From positions 62,382,917 to 62,446,916 of the forward strand of contig CM049319.1 of NCBI GenBank assembly GCA_026874595.1: a DNA stretch of 64,000 nt, read 5' to 3'. Origin of the DNA: Sipunculus nudus (Eukaryota; Annelida; Sipuncula; Golfingiida; Sipunculidae). A model generated the notes under the pieces. That model saw only the letters and a list, made by a program, of their open reading frames with translations, was not told the origin of the DNA and made no database searches. Position numbers and translations under genes: made by a program. Shown here one piece after another: positions 11,201-25,500 of the stretch (the stretch's first letter is position 1; each line of letters starts with the position of its first letter).

Positions 11201-14200
11201 AGGGCAGGATCCACAGACACGTGTCAATCAGATTCTCCAATCAAAGGTAAATGGATAATCTGGAAGAAGGGGGGGGGGGGGGTATAGTGTATTCCAGTAT
11301 GTAGGGTGTGATATTGTGGTTGTATTAACTATTAACATTGTGCTATTAATAACAGAAATGAGAGTTGTCCTTTTTTTATTAGGCTAAATACAAAAATACA
11401 GTGATTCCTTAAATCTACAATAAAATAGCAATGATCTATTCAGTAAGATCTAAAGTAAAATAGAGTGGTGTTTTTCTGAAAAATTTGCTTCACCAAAATT
11501 TGAAATGGGGATCTGAAATTAATTTGTATTTACAAAATATTTTTGAAGCATGTGAACACTTTACTACATTTTGAAATTATGAGTCACAAGGAATCCCAGT
11601 CAGGTGTTTAAGCCTAGTGATGGCACCAATTAATTACTTCTGACCTGATGTTTTTGCTGGGGCAGAGGTCTGAAACTACAGCTGGCTAGCCACACATTGC
11701 TTGGCTCCCTGTACCCCTAGAAAGCAGCTTAATAGCTTATCAAAGAGGGTTATCATAATCAACCATATCTTGTTTGTACTTTGGCAAGCATAGTTTGCTG
11801 GCTTGGGCTAGGATGTCAGGCCACATAACTGGACAGTTTACTCACATGGATGCGAGCCTGGATAAACAAATGAGCAGTTCACTCCTGTGAGCAATTGTGT
11901 CATCTACTTAAACTGGCCATTATTCCGCAGATCCACTATTAACAATATAAAGAATAGCAGAGAAACTTGCCAAATACAAATGAAGTTGCCCCGATGAAAA
12001 GAAAATGGTAAAAAATATCCATTTCAGTTGGTAAGGTTCCACTCCTTTGGCAATGCCTTTGGGCTGTAAAAGAAACTAACAAAGCTTCACAAATGGTGAT
12101 GTCAGTTTACATTTGCTTCCTTGAATTTGTTGATAAAAGGGCTCACACATATCATAAAGACAGGTTAGACTGAAGAATGGCTAGACTGATCTTTGCCTAT
12201 CAAGCTCTGTAATAAATTTAATATTTTTTTTTATTTTTCAAAGTCAGTTAAGTAGCTAGGAAAGAAACGCTGTGGTCCCCAGGTAAAAGGGCATTAAGTT
12301 TATAATTAACTATTGTACGAAATTGCCTCTAGACCCCTTACCCTTTTTACCAATAGTTTGTTTTTCCAAACAAAAGGCTTGTCCACCCCTTCACTTTTGG
12401 AAAAAGTGTGCTCTACTGTATCAGTGATCTATCCCTTTAAATCTACAATAAAATAGCAGTGATATGTTCCTTAAAATTGTCATTAAAATAGCAGTGATAT
12501 ACTCCTTAAAATCTACAATAAAATTACTCTGATCTGTTCCTTCAAATCTACAATAAAATAGAAATGATGCATTTCCTAAAATCTTCTATAAACTAGCAAT
12601 GATTTATTCCTTTAAATCTACAAATAAGTGATCTGTTCCTTAAAATCTACAATAAAATAGCAATGATATATTCCCTAAAATCTCCAATAAACTAGCAGAA
12701 ATCTGTTCCTTTTAATCTACAATAAAATAGCAGTGATCTGTTCCTTAAAATCTACAATAAAATAGCAATGATATATTTCCTAAAATCTCCAAGAAACTAG
12801 GAGTGATTTATTCCTTTAAATCTACAAATAAAATAGCAGTGATCTGTTCCTTAGAATCTTCAATAAAATAGCAGTGATCTGTTCCTGATAATCTACAATA
12901 AAATAGCAATGATCTATACCTTTAAATTTACAAAATAATAGCAGTGATCTATTCATGTATGTCCTTGTTCCGTTAATATGCATACTTTTGACTTAACATC
13001 TGGGTTCTGTCTCTGTATTCTGTTATCACTTACTTTAACTTAATTCAATTTTTGCTTGGTTATTCATTTTTCTCTACAATTTGCATTTTTAGTGATAATA
13101 ACCACAAATGAATATGTTAGCATGATATGCTAATATGCATTATATAAGTACTGGCTTCTGTTGTCTAGGGTTTTAGCACAGGACTCAAAGCCAGAGGGTT
13201 GTGAGTTCAAATCTCAGCCAAGTAGTGGTGAGAATTTTAATGGTCAGCCCCCACCTAGGGTGAGCATACTGAAGGCTGTATGGGAAGGTTGTGCCTATGG
13301 CTGTGTTCCTATCACTCACAAATGAGTGTGCCCTTCTTGGGTTCCTCATAGGTATTACCCAGCAGTGGGGACAATTATACAAACTGGGCCTGCAGGTGTA
13401 GAAGTCAGTTGGCTTGGTAAACATCATTGATCAGGATATAAAATGAACGGAAGCATGTGATACTGGCCTGTCTAGTAGTCCAAAATGGAAAGGAAACCTG
13501 CAGATATACATAAACCTATTTAAGCTGGCAATTAAACAATGGAGATGGTTACCTGTAACAAAAAGTTTTTAAAAAGTATTATGAATAAGTCATATTTGGG
13601 GGGAAATATCTGAAATCTGTTGTAAACACAGGGAAGTCAGAGCACATGTTATCTACACCTGGAGCATCATCTCTTGATGATTGTGATCACATATCTCAAT
13701 ACCTTTGCAGCATTATATTTTCAAGTCTTTACATCCGTACTCACGATGAATACTGTTCTCTGTGATATGCATGTTCAGAATTGCAATTCCCAGGCATTTA
13801 CAAAATAAAGTTTGTCTATGTTAGAATCTCAGAATGTTGATGGGTCCAAAAAAATAATAATTACAAGTGTTCTTTAGCATCCGTGACAAGTTCAGAATAA
13901 TTAGTCCCGACATTTTGTCATTTTCAGCATAAGAAACTTTTAAATATCTAGTCATTTTCAATCATAAAAGACTTTCTAGAGTGTCACATAAGGTTATTGC
14001 TGAATATATTTTTATCTTATTTTTCTGTTCATTTCAGTTGTTTGAGAAGATCCGTGAGACTGATGTCACGAGGTTGGAGAAGGTGATTCCTTTGGCTGGA
14101 GACATCTTAGAGCCGGGGTTTGGGATCAGTGAAGATGACCTGGAGCCGTTCCTGTCTGAGGTGTCCATTGTGTTTCACTCGGCAGCCACTGTCAAATTTG

Positions 14201-17200
14201 ATGAAGCTCTAAAGTGAGTATGATACACTGAATCAGTTTTGTTTCAAGAAATGAGGATCGTCTTTGCATTATCCTGGAATTTTCATAATCCATTGGGATA
14301 TAATCAGGAAATCCATATTTCATAAAACACGGAGTATTATGACAGTAAGTAAGAGTAATGATTAATGTATACACACGTTCTGTCTGTCAATCTATCTGTC
14401 GGTTAACTTTTAGTGCCGATACAATAACTGAAAGGCTTTGATGGATTTTCAGGAAACTCACCATAACAAATTACCTATAGATTATCATGCCCAAGATCAA
14501 TTATAGGCAATCTCAACAGGATTATACTCAATAGGAATATTAATCAGTATAATATCTCGCCCAAGTTTTATTTTCAGCAAAATCAATGCATAATTAATGA
14601 GGTCAGAGTTCACCTGACTTTGATGGTGCCTTGTTGAATTACCAAAAAATCTGATGGATTTTCATGTAACTCTTTATGATTATAAACCAATATTGTTCAA
14701 ACCTGTATTACATTTCCAGTCAGGTCAGTAGGTATGCAAGAGTGTATTATGCACCATTTGTGGTGCTCTTGCTTTAACAGCCCTGATTGTACTTTCTGTT
14801 CTTGCAGGCTCTCTGTCCAGATGAATGTTGAGGGGGTCAGGAAAATGATCCAACTGTGTAAGAAGATGCCAAATTTGGAGGTTAGTTTACACACACACAA
14901 CTGTAACAGGCTTTAAATATGTAGAGTTCTGACCATTATGGGGTGTTGTTTAAAAATTCCATTTGATTTTCCAATTAATAGGTCATTTTTTTAAAGCTCG
15001 TTCATCTTTTATTTGAACCCTGGTTTTACATCTCATATATGTGAAAATTAGTTAAATCTCACCAGAAATCACAAGGGTTATTTCAACCCTAGCCTCATGT
15101 GGAGATAACTTGAAAGCCAGAAGAGGAAAGGCCAGCTATCCACCTGTTTCATTTTTGTAGAATTTGTGTGATTCCTGAATTACTCTGCTTTTATATAATA
15201 AACTCTATGTAATTCCTATGGTGAAAAGTTCTTATAATGCCTCTGTGATGGATGTATGAGCTGTTTTTATATACAAGCTGTTAGTTAACACAACAATATT
15301 GACAAATGGTGAACCCATGTAACCTAATGCATATGTGCACTCATTGCAAAACTGGTCTTTGCAAAACTCTGGTTGATCTGATTTGCAATCGGGGTCCTTG
15401 TTGAATATGTTAGGATTAATTTGGTGGCCCCTCACATGTTATAACCATGATATAGACAAAATGAAGGACTTGTATGTGGTGGGATTTGCATTTACTGGTC
15501 TATGTTTATGAGAGGTTAAAGGGATTAGGCCAAAAAAAATAAAAGGGTATGGTTCTCAGGCACTTTTTTTCAGAAATCAATGCGGGCGGGCAGTATTTTA
15601 TTTTTGATCTTTTTTTTTGTATGTTTCGATAAAATGTCATATGATCAGGGAAAAGCATGTAAATGACAGGTTTCTTCTTGCTGAACAGGCAAAAGCACTA
15701 CAAAACAAAGTCACAATAAAAATGTTTGATGTGGTGGGTTAAATTTGATGCGGGCGGTGCCTGAGAACCATACCTTTTATTTTTTTGGCCTTATGTTTAG
15801 TTAAAAGACATCAGTTATCAGTTAAGGTCTGTTCAAGTATTACATGTGAGCCTGATATGTTATTGGTACCTCTATACCAGCTAAACCATGCTGACGCATC
15901 ATCATATAATTTACCAGAAAATTTTACCATATTCTTATCCTACAAATATCATTCAACCCATTAACATAGGCATTTTAATGAAACAGTGCCATCAGCATAA
16001 TAGGTTTAGTATATCTTGGGGAAAATTGAAAGAGAACTGTATGATACGATCATTATTCTTTGTTACAGGCTCTGGTGCATGTATCAACAGCATATGCCAA
16101 CTGTGATAAATCAGAAATTCAGGAATGTGTCTACCCACCACCCCTCCACCCGAAGAAACTGCTAGATGCCACAGAGTGAGTCATGATCATCAGTCACCAG
16201 TTATAGTTTTCACAAAACTTATGACATGTTTAAAATAAAGTGAAAACTTGACCAAACTAATGCCTTGCATCTCTTACATGCTATGTCTTCCCCTCAGAAG
16301 ACCTAAACTACGGGAATAGTTTAAATAAAAAATAAATCTAGAAATACCTCACATACCATGCTAAGACAGTGGTGAAACTTAACTACTATGTTAGATGTCA
16401 CTTAAAATTGTCTCAGTATGTCCTCACTTGTCTACTTTATCTCAAAACATGATACGTTTAAAAAATGTACAAACTTTTTAAAATAAATACGATGCAAATA
16501 CAGTGACAATACCTAACTGCTGTGTTAGGTGTCACACAAAGTTATGTCTCAATATTTTCTCTCTTGTGTGCTTGTCTTTTAATATTTATTGTATCCCCAG
16601 ACAAAGTCGGGATACTATGGTTTTGCGACGGTCCTGCTGCAGCCGCCGCGGCAGAAATACCGGAGCGGGATTACTAAAAAAATATTTCACTGATCTTTTT
16701 CAAACTTTACATTTGTATAGATATAGGTAAGGGGATGAAGCCTATTTAAAATGGGGTCATGACCTATGCTAGGAGAGTGACCTTGACCTTGAATAGGTCC
16801 ATTTTTGCTGAAAATAACACAAATTCTTAAATATCTCAAGTAAGCTTGCATGGACTGGTCCAAAAATCAAGGTGACCGAAGATCTTGGATAGCCTTGTGA
16901 TATACCGAAACTGGTGGTGCACCTATCATCCTTTTCTTGTTTTTACGCCTTTTATTACCCCCATAATTGCCACTTGAAAGTACTGTAAGCATTTTAAGTC
17001 AAAAACTAATGGACAGATTTCTTTCATAATATGCACATGTAGAGAGATGGGTTATGGGATGAGGTCTATTTACATTTGGGTCATGACCTTTACCATAAGA
17101 GTGGCCTTGACCTTTAATGTGTCCATATTTGGTGAAAATCACACACCTCTTATGATATCTCCAGTGTTGATAGCCAAATGGTTTTCAAACATGACTTTTG

Positions 17201-19517
17201 TATGGCCCACCACTAAAGTAAGAACCCTATAGGTTCTAGGGTCATGAGGTCAAAGGTCAAGGTCACTTGACTCGCAACTTAAAAGATACTGTGGATGCAT
17301 TTTAAGCCAAACTTTCATCTCAGGTCTTCCATCTTTAATATATAGCTCACTTGCCAATAGTGGATGATCCGTATCAATTTTGGGGTCACAAGGTCAAAGG
17401 TCAAAGCCACAGGAGCTATCTGTCAAAAATTAGTTTCTGGATGATAATTCCTGCTTTTATTGATGTATTAATTTCAAACTTGACTTATATATGTCCCACT
17501 GAAAAAGCAAGACTCTAATTGATTTTGGGGTCATGAGGTCAAAGGTCAAGGTCACAGGACACATCTTTAAAAAGATTGTGGATGCATTTTCAGCCAGACA
17601 TTTCATCTCAGACCTTTCATCTTGCACATTTAGTTCATCTGCCAATAGAGGGAGACCCCTATCAATTTTGAGGTCATAATTCTGCTTTTATTGATGTATG
17701 GATTTCAAACTTGACTTGTATATGTCTCATTGGAAAAGCAAGACCCGAATTGGTTTTGGGGTCATGAGGTCAAAGGTCAAGGTCACAGGAGGCTAAGAGA
17801 GAGACCTTGACCTTGAATAGGTCCATTTCTGCTGAAAATTACACAAACTCTCAAATATCTCAAGATCATTTGCATGGATTGGTCCCAAAATCAAGGTGAC
17901 AAGATCTTGGATAGCCTTGTGATGTGCCAAAAGGTCAAGGTCACAGGACCAACATCTTCAAAAAGATTGTGGATTGATAGATGGAAGAAACAATAATTGC
18001 ATGCCAAGTGTCAGTATATGCTGCTAAAAATGGGGGCCTATTCGTAAAGGGGGGGGGGGGGTACTATGTCTGGGGATACTCTGGCACCTGCGGTGCCAAG
18101 AAATGTCTAGTTAATATATGTGTTAGTAAAATGTTAAAAGACTGCTTTTTTATATTGTTAACAACGATTAAAGAACAAGTATAACTACTCATAATTATTT
18201 ATAAGTATTGTTAATAGCTCAGCTGACTGAAAGTCTAAACGTCTAAAATATGACAGATGTTTACAGTGATCAAGTATGAAACATGAACTGAAAATAATGA
18301 TAATATTAAGTCATGGACTTACACACAAGATTGGATCTATCTAGAACCCCCAGACACATTAGACTTGGGGTTTATTTGATAGACTTGGATTTGGAGTGCT
18401 CTTAACAGGACAAGTATGTGGCTTTTAGTTAGTCTAGATCCTAGCATTGAGCAAGTTGAATTCATGCTTTGCTCATGGAAAAGTAGAACTGGAGCCATTG
18501 CTTTAAATCTAGAGTGGTCCAGCACTACCCATCTCTACTATACATATACCTGCCCCAAACTGAGCAAACCAGTGAAGATTGCACTAAACGTCTGTGTGCA
18601 AAGCATGGCAAGAGCAGGATAAAGTTTGGCAAATTGTCGTACTCAATATCTTAAGGCAGTCTAAATGGTCACTAAGCCTGACACAGGGTGTATTTATGCA
18701 AGATGAAATGTGACACTAGCTAGATTTTTTTAGGTGGAGCTGAACTTTCTGGTGTAAATTAGGCAGTTACTACTAAATCTGATTTATTGTTTGAAATATC
18801 ATGTTTACAGATTTCATATCTTGACAGAAATTTGCTTTATTTTTTACTAGATAAATTTATTTTATATATATATATATACATTTGATTAAAATAAAATCAG
18901 TATTTTAATTTGGTAAATCAGGTGGATGCCAGATGATGTGATTGACACACTGACACCACGACTTGTCAAGCAGCGTCCCAATACATACACATACACCAAG
19001 GCCATGGCCGAATACCTGCTGGCCGAGGAAGGAGAAGATCTGCCCGCTGTCATCGTCAGGCCTTCTATAGTAGGGGCATCCTGGCAGGAACCTTTCTCTG
19101 TAAGTCTTTATTATATCACAATATGATGCCTTTCAAGATACAGTAGTAGTCAGGCCATCTATGGTATGGCTGTCATGGCAGGAACCTTCCTTTGTATGTC
19201 TTTTTATCTCACAATACAATGCCAGTCATGATACAATAGTAGTCAGGTCATTTCGTAGTTGGTGCGTAGTGGCAAATGCCTTTCTCTGTAAATCTGTAGT
19301 AGGGGCATCCTGATATGATACCCTGCATGCATGTTATAGCTAAAAAACTGATCTGTTTTCTCTTCCTTATTTACAGCATGATAACCACTCTAGCTCTCAT
19401 TAAATTTACCTGTATTTGTGAATCATAAAAGCTCTAATAAGTTTGGACCTTCCTGGTAGTGGTAACTGTCCATTTAAGTGGATATTGTAAGTAAAGAATC
19501 GCCTTTAATTACCCATT

Positions 19518-19577
<60 letters not shown>

Positions 19578-22500
19578 TGCATAGATATTGTTTTGATAAT
19601 GTGATACAGATTGAATGTGTGCATTTAAATAATACTTGTTTACTTTGTATTTTGTGACAGGGCTGGGTGGACAACTTTAATGGACCAACAGGCCTCATGG
19701 CAGCAGTAAGTCACCTTCTGTGTTAAACTTTATCTCTTTTGATCAAAATTTATGCATTTTAGTTTCATCTGACATTCGGCAACTGAAAATTGCTTTATGT
19801 TAATAAATTTTCATAAAGTTTTGTCAATCTTATCACAGTTTTAACTGAGCAGAAAATTGTTTGCATCTATATACATATAAATATTTGTATCCCCCACACC
19901 TCTATATCCATGTCACTTTGCAAATTTAAAAAACTGAAACGTAGGACTTACTTCATTAGAGCAGCTAAGAGCATAATGCTGATCAATGAAATTCTTTCAA
20001 ATAATTCAAATTTCTTCAGATCTAAATAATCAAATGTAAATGCAAATGTCATTGTTAGCTCAGAACTATTTCTCATGGTTCACTTGATTCACATTTTCCC
20101 CATATGTTTACTTACACTTTTCCGTGCTTAAGTGGTCTTAATGCCTGCAGGTTTCCCAAACCAAATGTGTTCTACTGAGAACAACTGCTATCTTAGTTCT
20201 TTGATTACACTGAATTTATCTCTTACAGATTGGAAAGGGTTTACTAAACATCATGATAGGGAACCCATCTTATACGGCAGATATTGTACCCGTTGACCTC
20301 TCAGCGAATCTATTAATAGCAGCAGCTTGGTACACTGCACTGGAAAGGTAATTAACTTTCTATACAGTGTTGTTGAAGGACTCTGTAGTGATTCATGTTT
20401 TATTATTTTTGTTTCATTGTGAACATTTAAAAAAATCAATAATGTAAGATAATAGTCTCTGTGGGAAGGAATTGTTAACAAAATTCAGATGTGTTTATAT
20501 AATATATAATATAATATAATATATGATACTCTTTATGAAATAACATGAATCTTCCATCTTCAGGTCTTGAATACAAGTCTGAGTCCTTGAGTTTCCAGAC
20601 CCATAAAATGTATGCTCATCCTTCAATAGTTAAATCAGTAGTTTAATCAGGTGTACATTATATGTTTGCTTATACTAAGTATAATCCTATATTCTGTGAT
20701 ATATTTCATGTTCATTCCAGTCCAAACAATTTGATGGTATACCATGGTACTACAGGTCAAATCAACAGAGTCACATGGGGGAAAGTCGGTGAGTCATTTA
20801 AGGCAGATATAATGTTTTTGTGTCTTTCTGTGTCTGTTAGTCTTTATTTTAATAAATATCTGGGAAGAACATGAGAATATAGAAGATATTAACTTCAGAT
20901 TCATTCAGCTACATAATAGAGCTGAATACAGATACAGATGGAACTTAAAAAACTTTGACAGAAGTTATATTTTGATTCTGGGCAAAGTGAGGATTGTTGT
21001 TTTCAGTCGATTCAGTGTACATTTGTGTGTGGGTATTTGCATTATTATTACCATTGGTCTATTATTTAAGAAGTCCTTGCTATATTTCATGGAGTAATAT
21101 TTTGGAAGCATGTCTTTTTTTTTGTTATAGTTTATAAGGATATTTAATTTTTAGATAGGGGTTATTACTATGATGTCATTGGGATATTTATTTTCAGAGA
21201 GGGCAGCTTACCATGGATTTATGAGGAATCCTTTGGAAAATTGTCTTCGTGTTCCTCATCCACGATTCACATCAAACAGGTAAGTTATTGTGACACAGTC
21301 ACATGGTTTATATGTATAGTATTTACAGCAGTACCTGTCGTAAGGGGACACATGGGATATTGCCAAAGTGTCCCTACTTTGCTGGTGTCCCTTCAGTGAG
21401 TTGTAGGGACAGGTGCAGGTTTGGATGATTACTGTACAGAGATACATTCCGCAATAAATACAAAAGAATCACATTACAAAAAATATTTACATGGACATTT
21501 AATACAAGGAAGCAAACCCTTTGACGTATAACAAAAGAAGCTTTTGAAGGGCCTGTTGATTTATAAATGTAATTAACAATATATCCGGTATATAATTTCT
21601 TAAGAATTATTACTAAATGATTAAAAATATTGTTTAATTCAGTTATATATATATATAATATGGACTAAATCAGTGTACATTAAAAGGCATTTTATCCAAG
21701 ATTTTTGACAAGCATTACTTTAGTGCTGAATGTATTTAAATCTTCATTAAAGATGAAATGTATACACGATTTTAATATGATACTCATTTTTTAATCACAA
21801 AACTATATTATAGTAGCCCAGCAAAGACTGCCCTAAAGCCAGTGTTGTTATACTGTTGTTACATTTTGTTTAAACTGACAGCACAACCTGACCCAGTACC
21901 CTGCATGTACAGGCCCATGTGCTTTACGGGTGTAAGCAAAATGTAACAGTATTTTCTCTATAGTGGACTTTGCTGGGCTGGTATCAATTTTGGTGAGATT
22001 GGGAACACAGCTGCAATGAAATAATCTTAAAACCAAAATAGGTTGATGAAGCAGTAACAAAGTCTGAGAGTAATAGGACCTGTTATTTATTAAGTGTAGC
22101 TTGATGCTGGCCAGATCAGAGCTAAAACAAAGATAGGCATTGTCATTATAGGTTGGTTTTGTGGGAACATTGTTGAAACAAAATGAGGCCTATAATTTAA
22201 TTGCAATGAACTGTGAGTTGAAAGGCTACATCATTTTCATATCTTTTGCAGGATCTGGCATGATTTGAATGTATGGTTTGACCACTACCTGCCTGCCTGG
22301 CTGCTGGATATCTTCATGAAAATCAGGGGCAAAAAGGCAATGTGAGTTCACAAATATTAACTGTAACACAGAAAGTATATACATGTATTCACTCAATATG
22401 AGTATAAGGGGTTACGATGCTTTTTTCATAGGCTAACTTTTATCAGCTGTTAAAACTTTTAGGCTTGATTAGAATATTTTTTGTAAGTTGGCAATAATTA

Positions 22501-25500
22501 TTTTTGTTTTTCACAAAATTGCTTCTGTACTGCATGAAACAAGGAGTTATCATGGTAAACAGACCCTTTTATAAGAGGGTGATACTCAGTCCAGGGGATA
22601 CATGTAAAAACAGGATATCAAAGGGATTACCCCGGTAACCACAAGCCTGAGGGCTTAGATTCCTGTCGGGTACAGAAGAATAATTATTGACAATCGATCA
22701 TACTATTGCTCAACGAAGAATGTTCAGTGTTATTTAAGTAAGAGTTTTCATGACAGTACTTCACTATTGTGCAATAATAAAGTATTATAAATATGAGGGT
22801 ACAAACCAATAAATAGATGAAATAGAGTGGATTAGATAATGAGATGACTCAGATGAGACAGAGAGATAGAAAGAGAAAGAGATAGGACAGAGAGATTGAA
22901 AGACATAGATAAAATGAGATAAGTAAATACAGTGAAACCTGTGTTTAGGGACCACCTGTGGGACTGGCCAAAACTTATTTAATTCACAGGTGGTCTGATC
23001 AGACGGGTCAGTTTTAACCAGTGTGAATGCTTTTGGTCCTCTCAAGGGTGATCTAAAATCACCCATAATGCATGTTGAATCAACATGAAAAACAGCGTCT
23101 TCTCTTTGAAACAAATTTTTATCTACCAAAATATTGCCCTGAATCTTTTGGCTTACTCCTGTACATGAGTGTAAAAAATAGCATAATTTTGCTTCTGATT
23201 ATTTCCCTTTAAGAGATAGATTCCACTGTGTTTTGTTTTTGTTTTTTCGTCCAGGTTTGTGAAACTTCAGCAGCGGATACACAGGAGTGTTGCCAGCCTG
23301 GATTTCTTCACCAGCAACGAGTGGAGCTTCTCTAACACCAACATGTACATGCTGTTTAACAAGCTGAGCGAAGCTGACCAAGAGGTAAACACAATCAGCT
23401 TATCACACACTCAATTAAACCACACATATTATAAAAATAACTATTCATATTTTCAAAGTCACTGGGGAAGTAGCGATGAATGCAGTGTTTGTATTTGTAT
23501 GCTATATTAATTCCAATTATTATTATAATATTTCATAAAAAGTCAGTGACATATTCTTTTGATGTTAGTCCGGCCTCAGACTTATAGTCTGTGAATGGTA
23601 ATATCTCTGGAGAGGACCATCTTCAAAAGCACTATTAAGCCACTGGCAGCTATGCTTACAAAGACCGTGATATGTCAGGCTGCTTTGGCATCTGTTACAT
23701 GAATAAAGAACAAGCCTGGAAGTGTTTGGGCCTAAATCACAACTGCTAATCAAATCTAATGAGCCAAATGTGAAAATACACTGTTCACACTTTGTCTAAG
23801 CAAGAACACAGAAACAGGACAAATTAATGTGGTTTTATTTGTTTCGTAAGATTCTCCATGCCATCTCAGCAATGTGAAACATGCCCTGTCAGCCATGCAG
23901 ACAAAAGTCATTTGTTAGGTTCAGGTGCCTTGTACATTATTCATGAGATAGATAGATGGCAGAGCAGCTCGATTAATCAAGGTCTCTGAATGCGTAGTTT
24001 TCAGAGGCTTGATAGTATAAAGATGGAGAAGACTGTGTGTGTGATGAGCATCAGTAGTTTTCTACATTTGATTTGTAGTACACTGGCATTCCATTTATTT
24101 TAAAACCAGTGATAGCTGGTTTTATTCATTACATGGCAGATCTAGGGGTTCATTATGATAACGTAGCTCCTATTTCTGAAAAGGAACCAGGCTGGCACAT
24201 TTTTCAAGGCACCTGACCAAAGTCAGAACCAAAATAGTTAAATTAATCAGATTAAATCTGGTACATTCAAACTAATTTTTTTTTTCAGTCTTGTTCATTC
24301 TTATTTTTGCAGGAGTTTAACTTTGATCCAAAGAGGATACACTGGCCAACATACATGGAGAACTATTGTCTGGGTACAAAACGTTATGCTCTGAAAGAAG
24401 ACATGCAGAGAATGCCTAAACTGAGAAAATCCCTTTCAAGGTAACTAGATAAAAAATGTGATTCTGGTATCATGTGCACACATCAGACTTATGCACAAGA
24501 TAAACCTTCAAACAGCCTAATTTCTTCATCAGTTTAAACAACATATATTATTGTATCCTGCCAAAACAAAGTTTTTTTTGTGGATAATATGCTTATGACC
24601 GGGTTCCGCTGCCATCTTCACCGCTGCCACCGCGTTCATTTACAGAGAACTTCATTGAAACCCTTGGACCAAACTGGCATAGATATTTGCTCACCTATAT
24701 AGTTGTACCTAACAAAGATAGGTGGTGCCATCTGCAGTCCTTCATGTGTCTTTTTGATAACAGCCCATATATCTCAAGAGCAGTTTAATATATTGAGCTT
24801 AAATTTTTTATATGTCCATAGATCTTGGATCCCTCCATCTCCTGCTAAAGACTGGTGGTGCCACCTACAATCATTCTCATGTGGTGTCCATCCATGAATT
24901 TGCATCTGTTCTTCTAAGTGATTGGGCTGAAATTATACATGTCCATAGGTCTTGGTTAACTCCATCATGTACTCAAGACTGGTGGTGCCACCTGCAATTT
25001 TTTTTGTTTGGCATCCATCTGTACGTTTGCTTTGGACAAACACTGCTCATATCGCATGAGTGGCTCATTGTATTGGTCTCAAATTTGGCATGGAGAGTTT
25101 TCTTGTAGAAAAAACAGGTGGTGCCACCTTTTGTAGAGTACACTGATGCCCTTTCCTCAGGAGTGGATTCCTGTATTGGCCTGAAATTGTGCATGTTCAC
25201 AGATCTTGGGTACCTCCATCTCATATTCAAGACTGATGGTGCCATCTGCAATTGTTTTCATGTGATGTCTGTTTGCTTTGGGTTAAAATCGCTTATATCT
25301 CAGGAGTTGATGGATGTATAAGCCTGAAATTTTGCATGTTTATCTGTCTTGGGTAGCTTTGATGTAGACAAGACCGAGGAGCTACCCATGCCTCTATGAT
25401 TTGACAGATACATGTAGTTTCTTTCCGACTTCCTGTATTCTAGTTCATTCTGTTTCAACAACCTGTATTCTTCAGTCTGTTTAACAACCTATGTTTTTCA

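Noticed and set aside
12419-12960. CRISPR-like array
   Set aside because: Units are contiguous and degenerate with no unique spacers, and the context is an animal gene intron.
24703-25321. Several overlapping open frames with WWCHLQ-type repeats
   Set aside because: Products of the degenerate GGTGGTGCCACC tandem repeat in a FAR1 intron.
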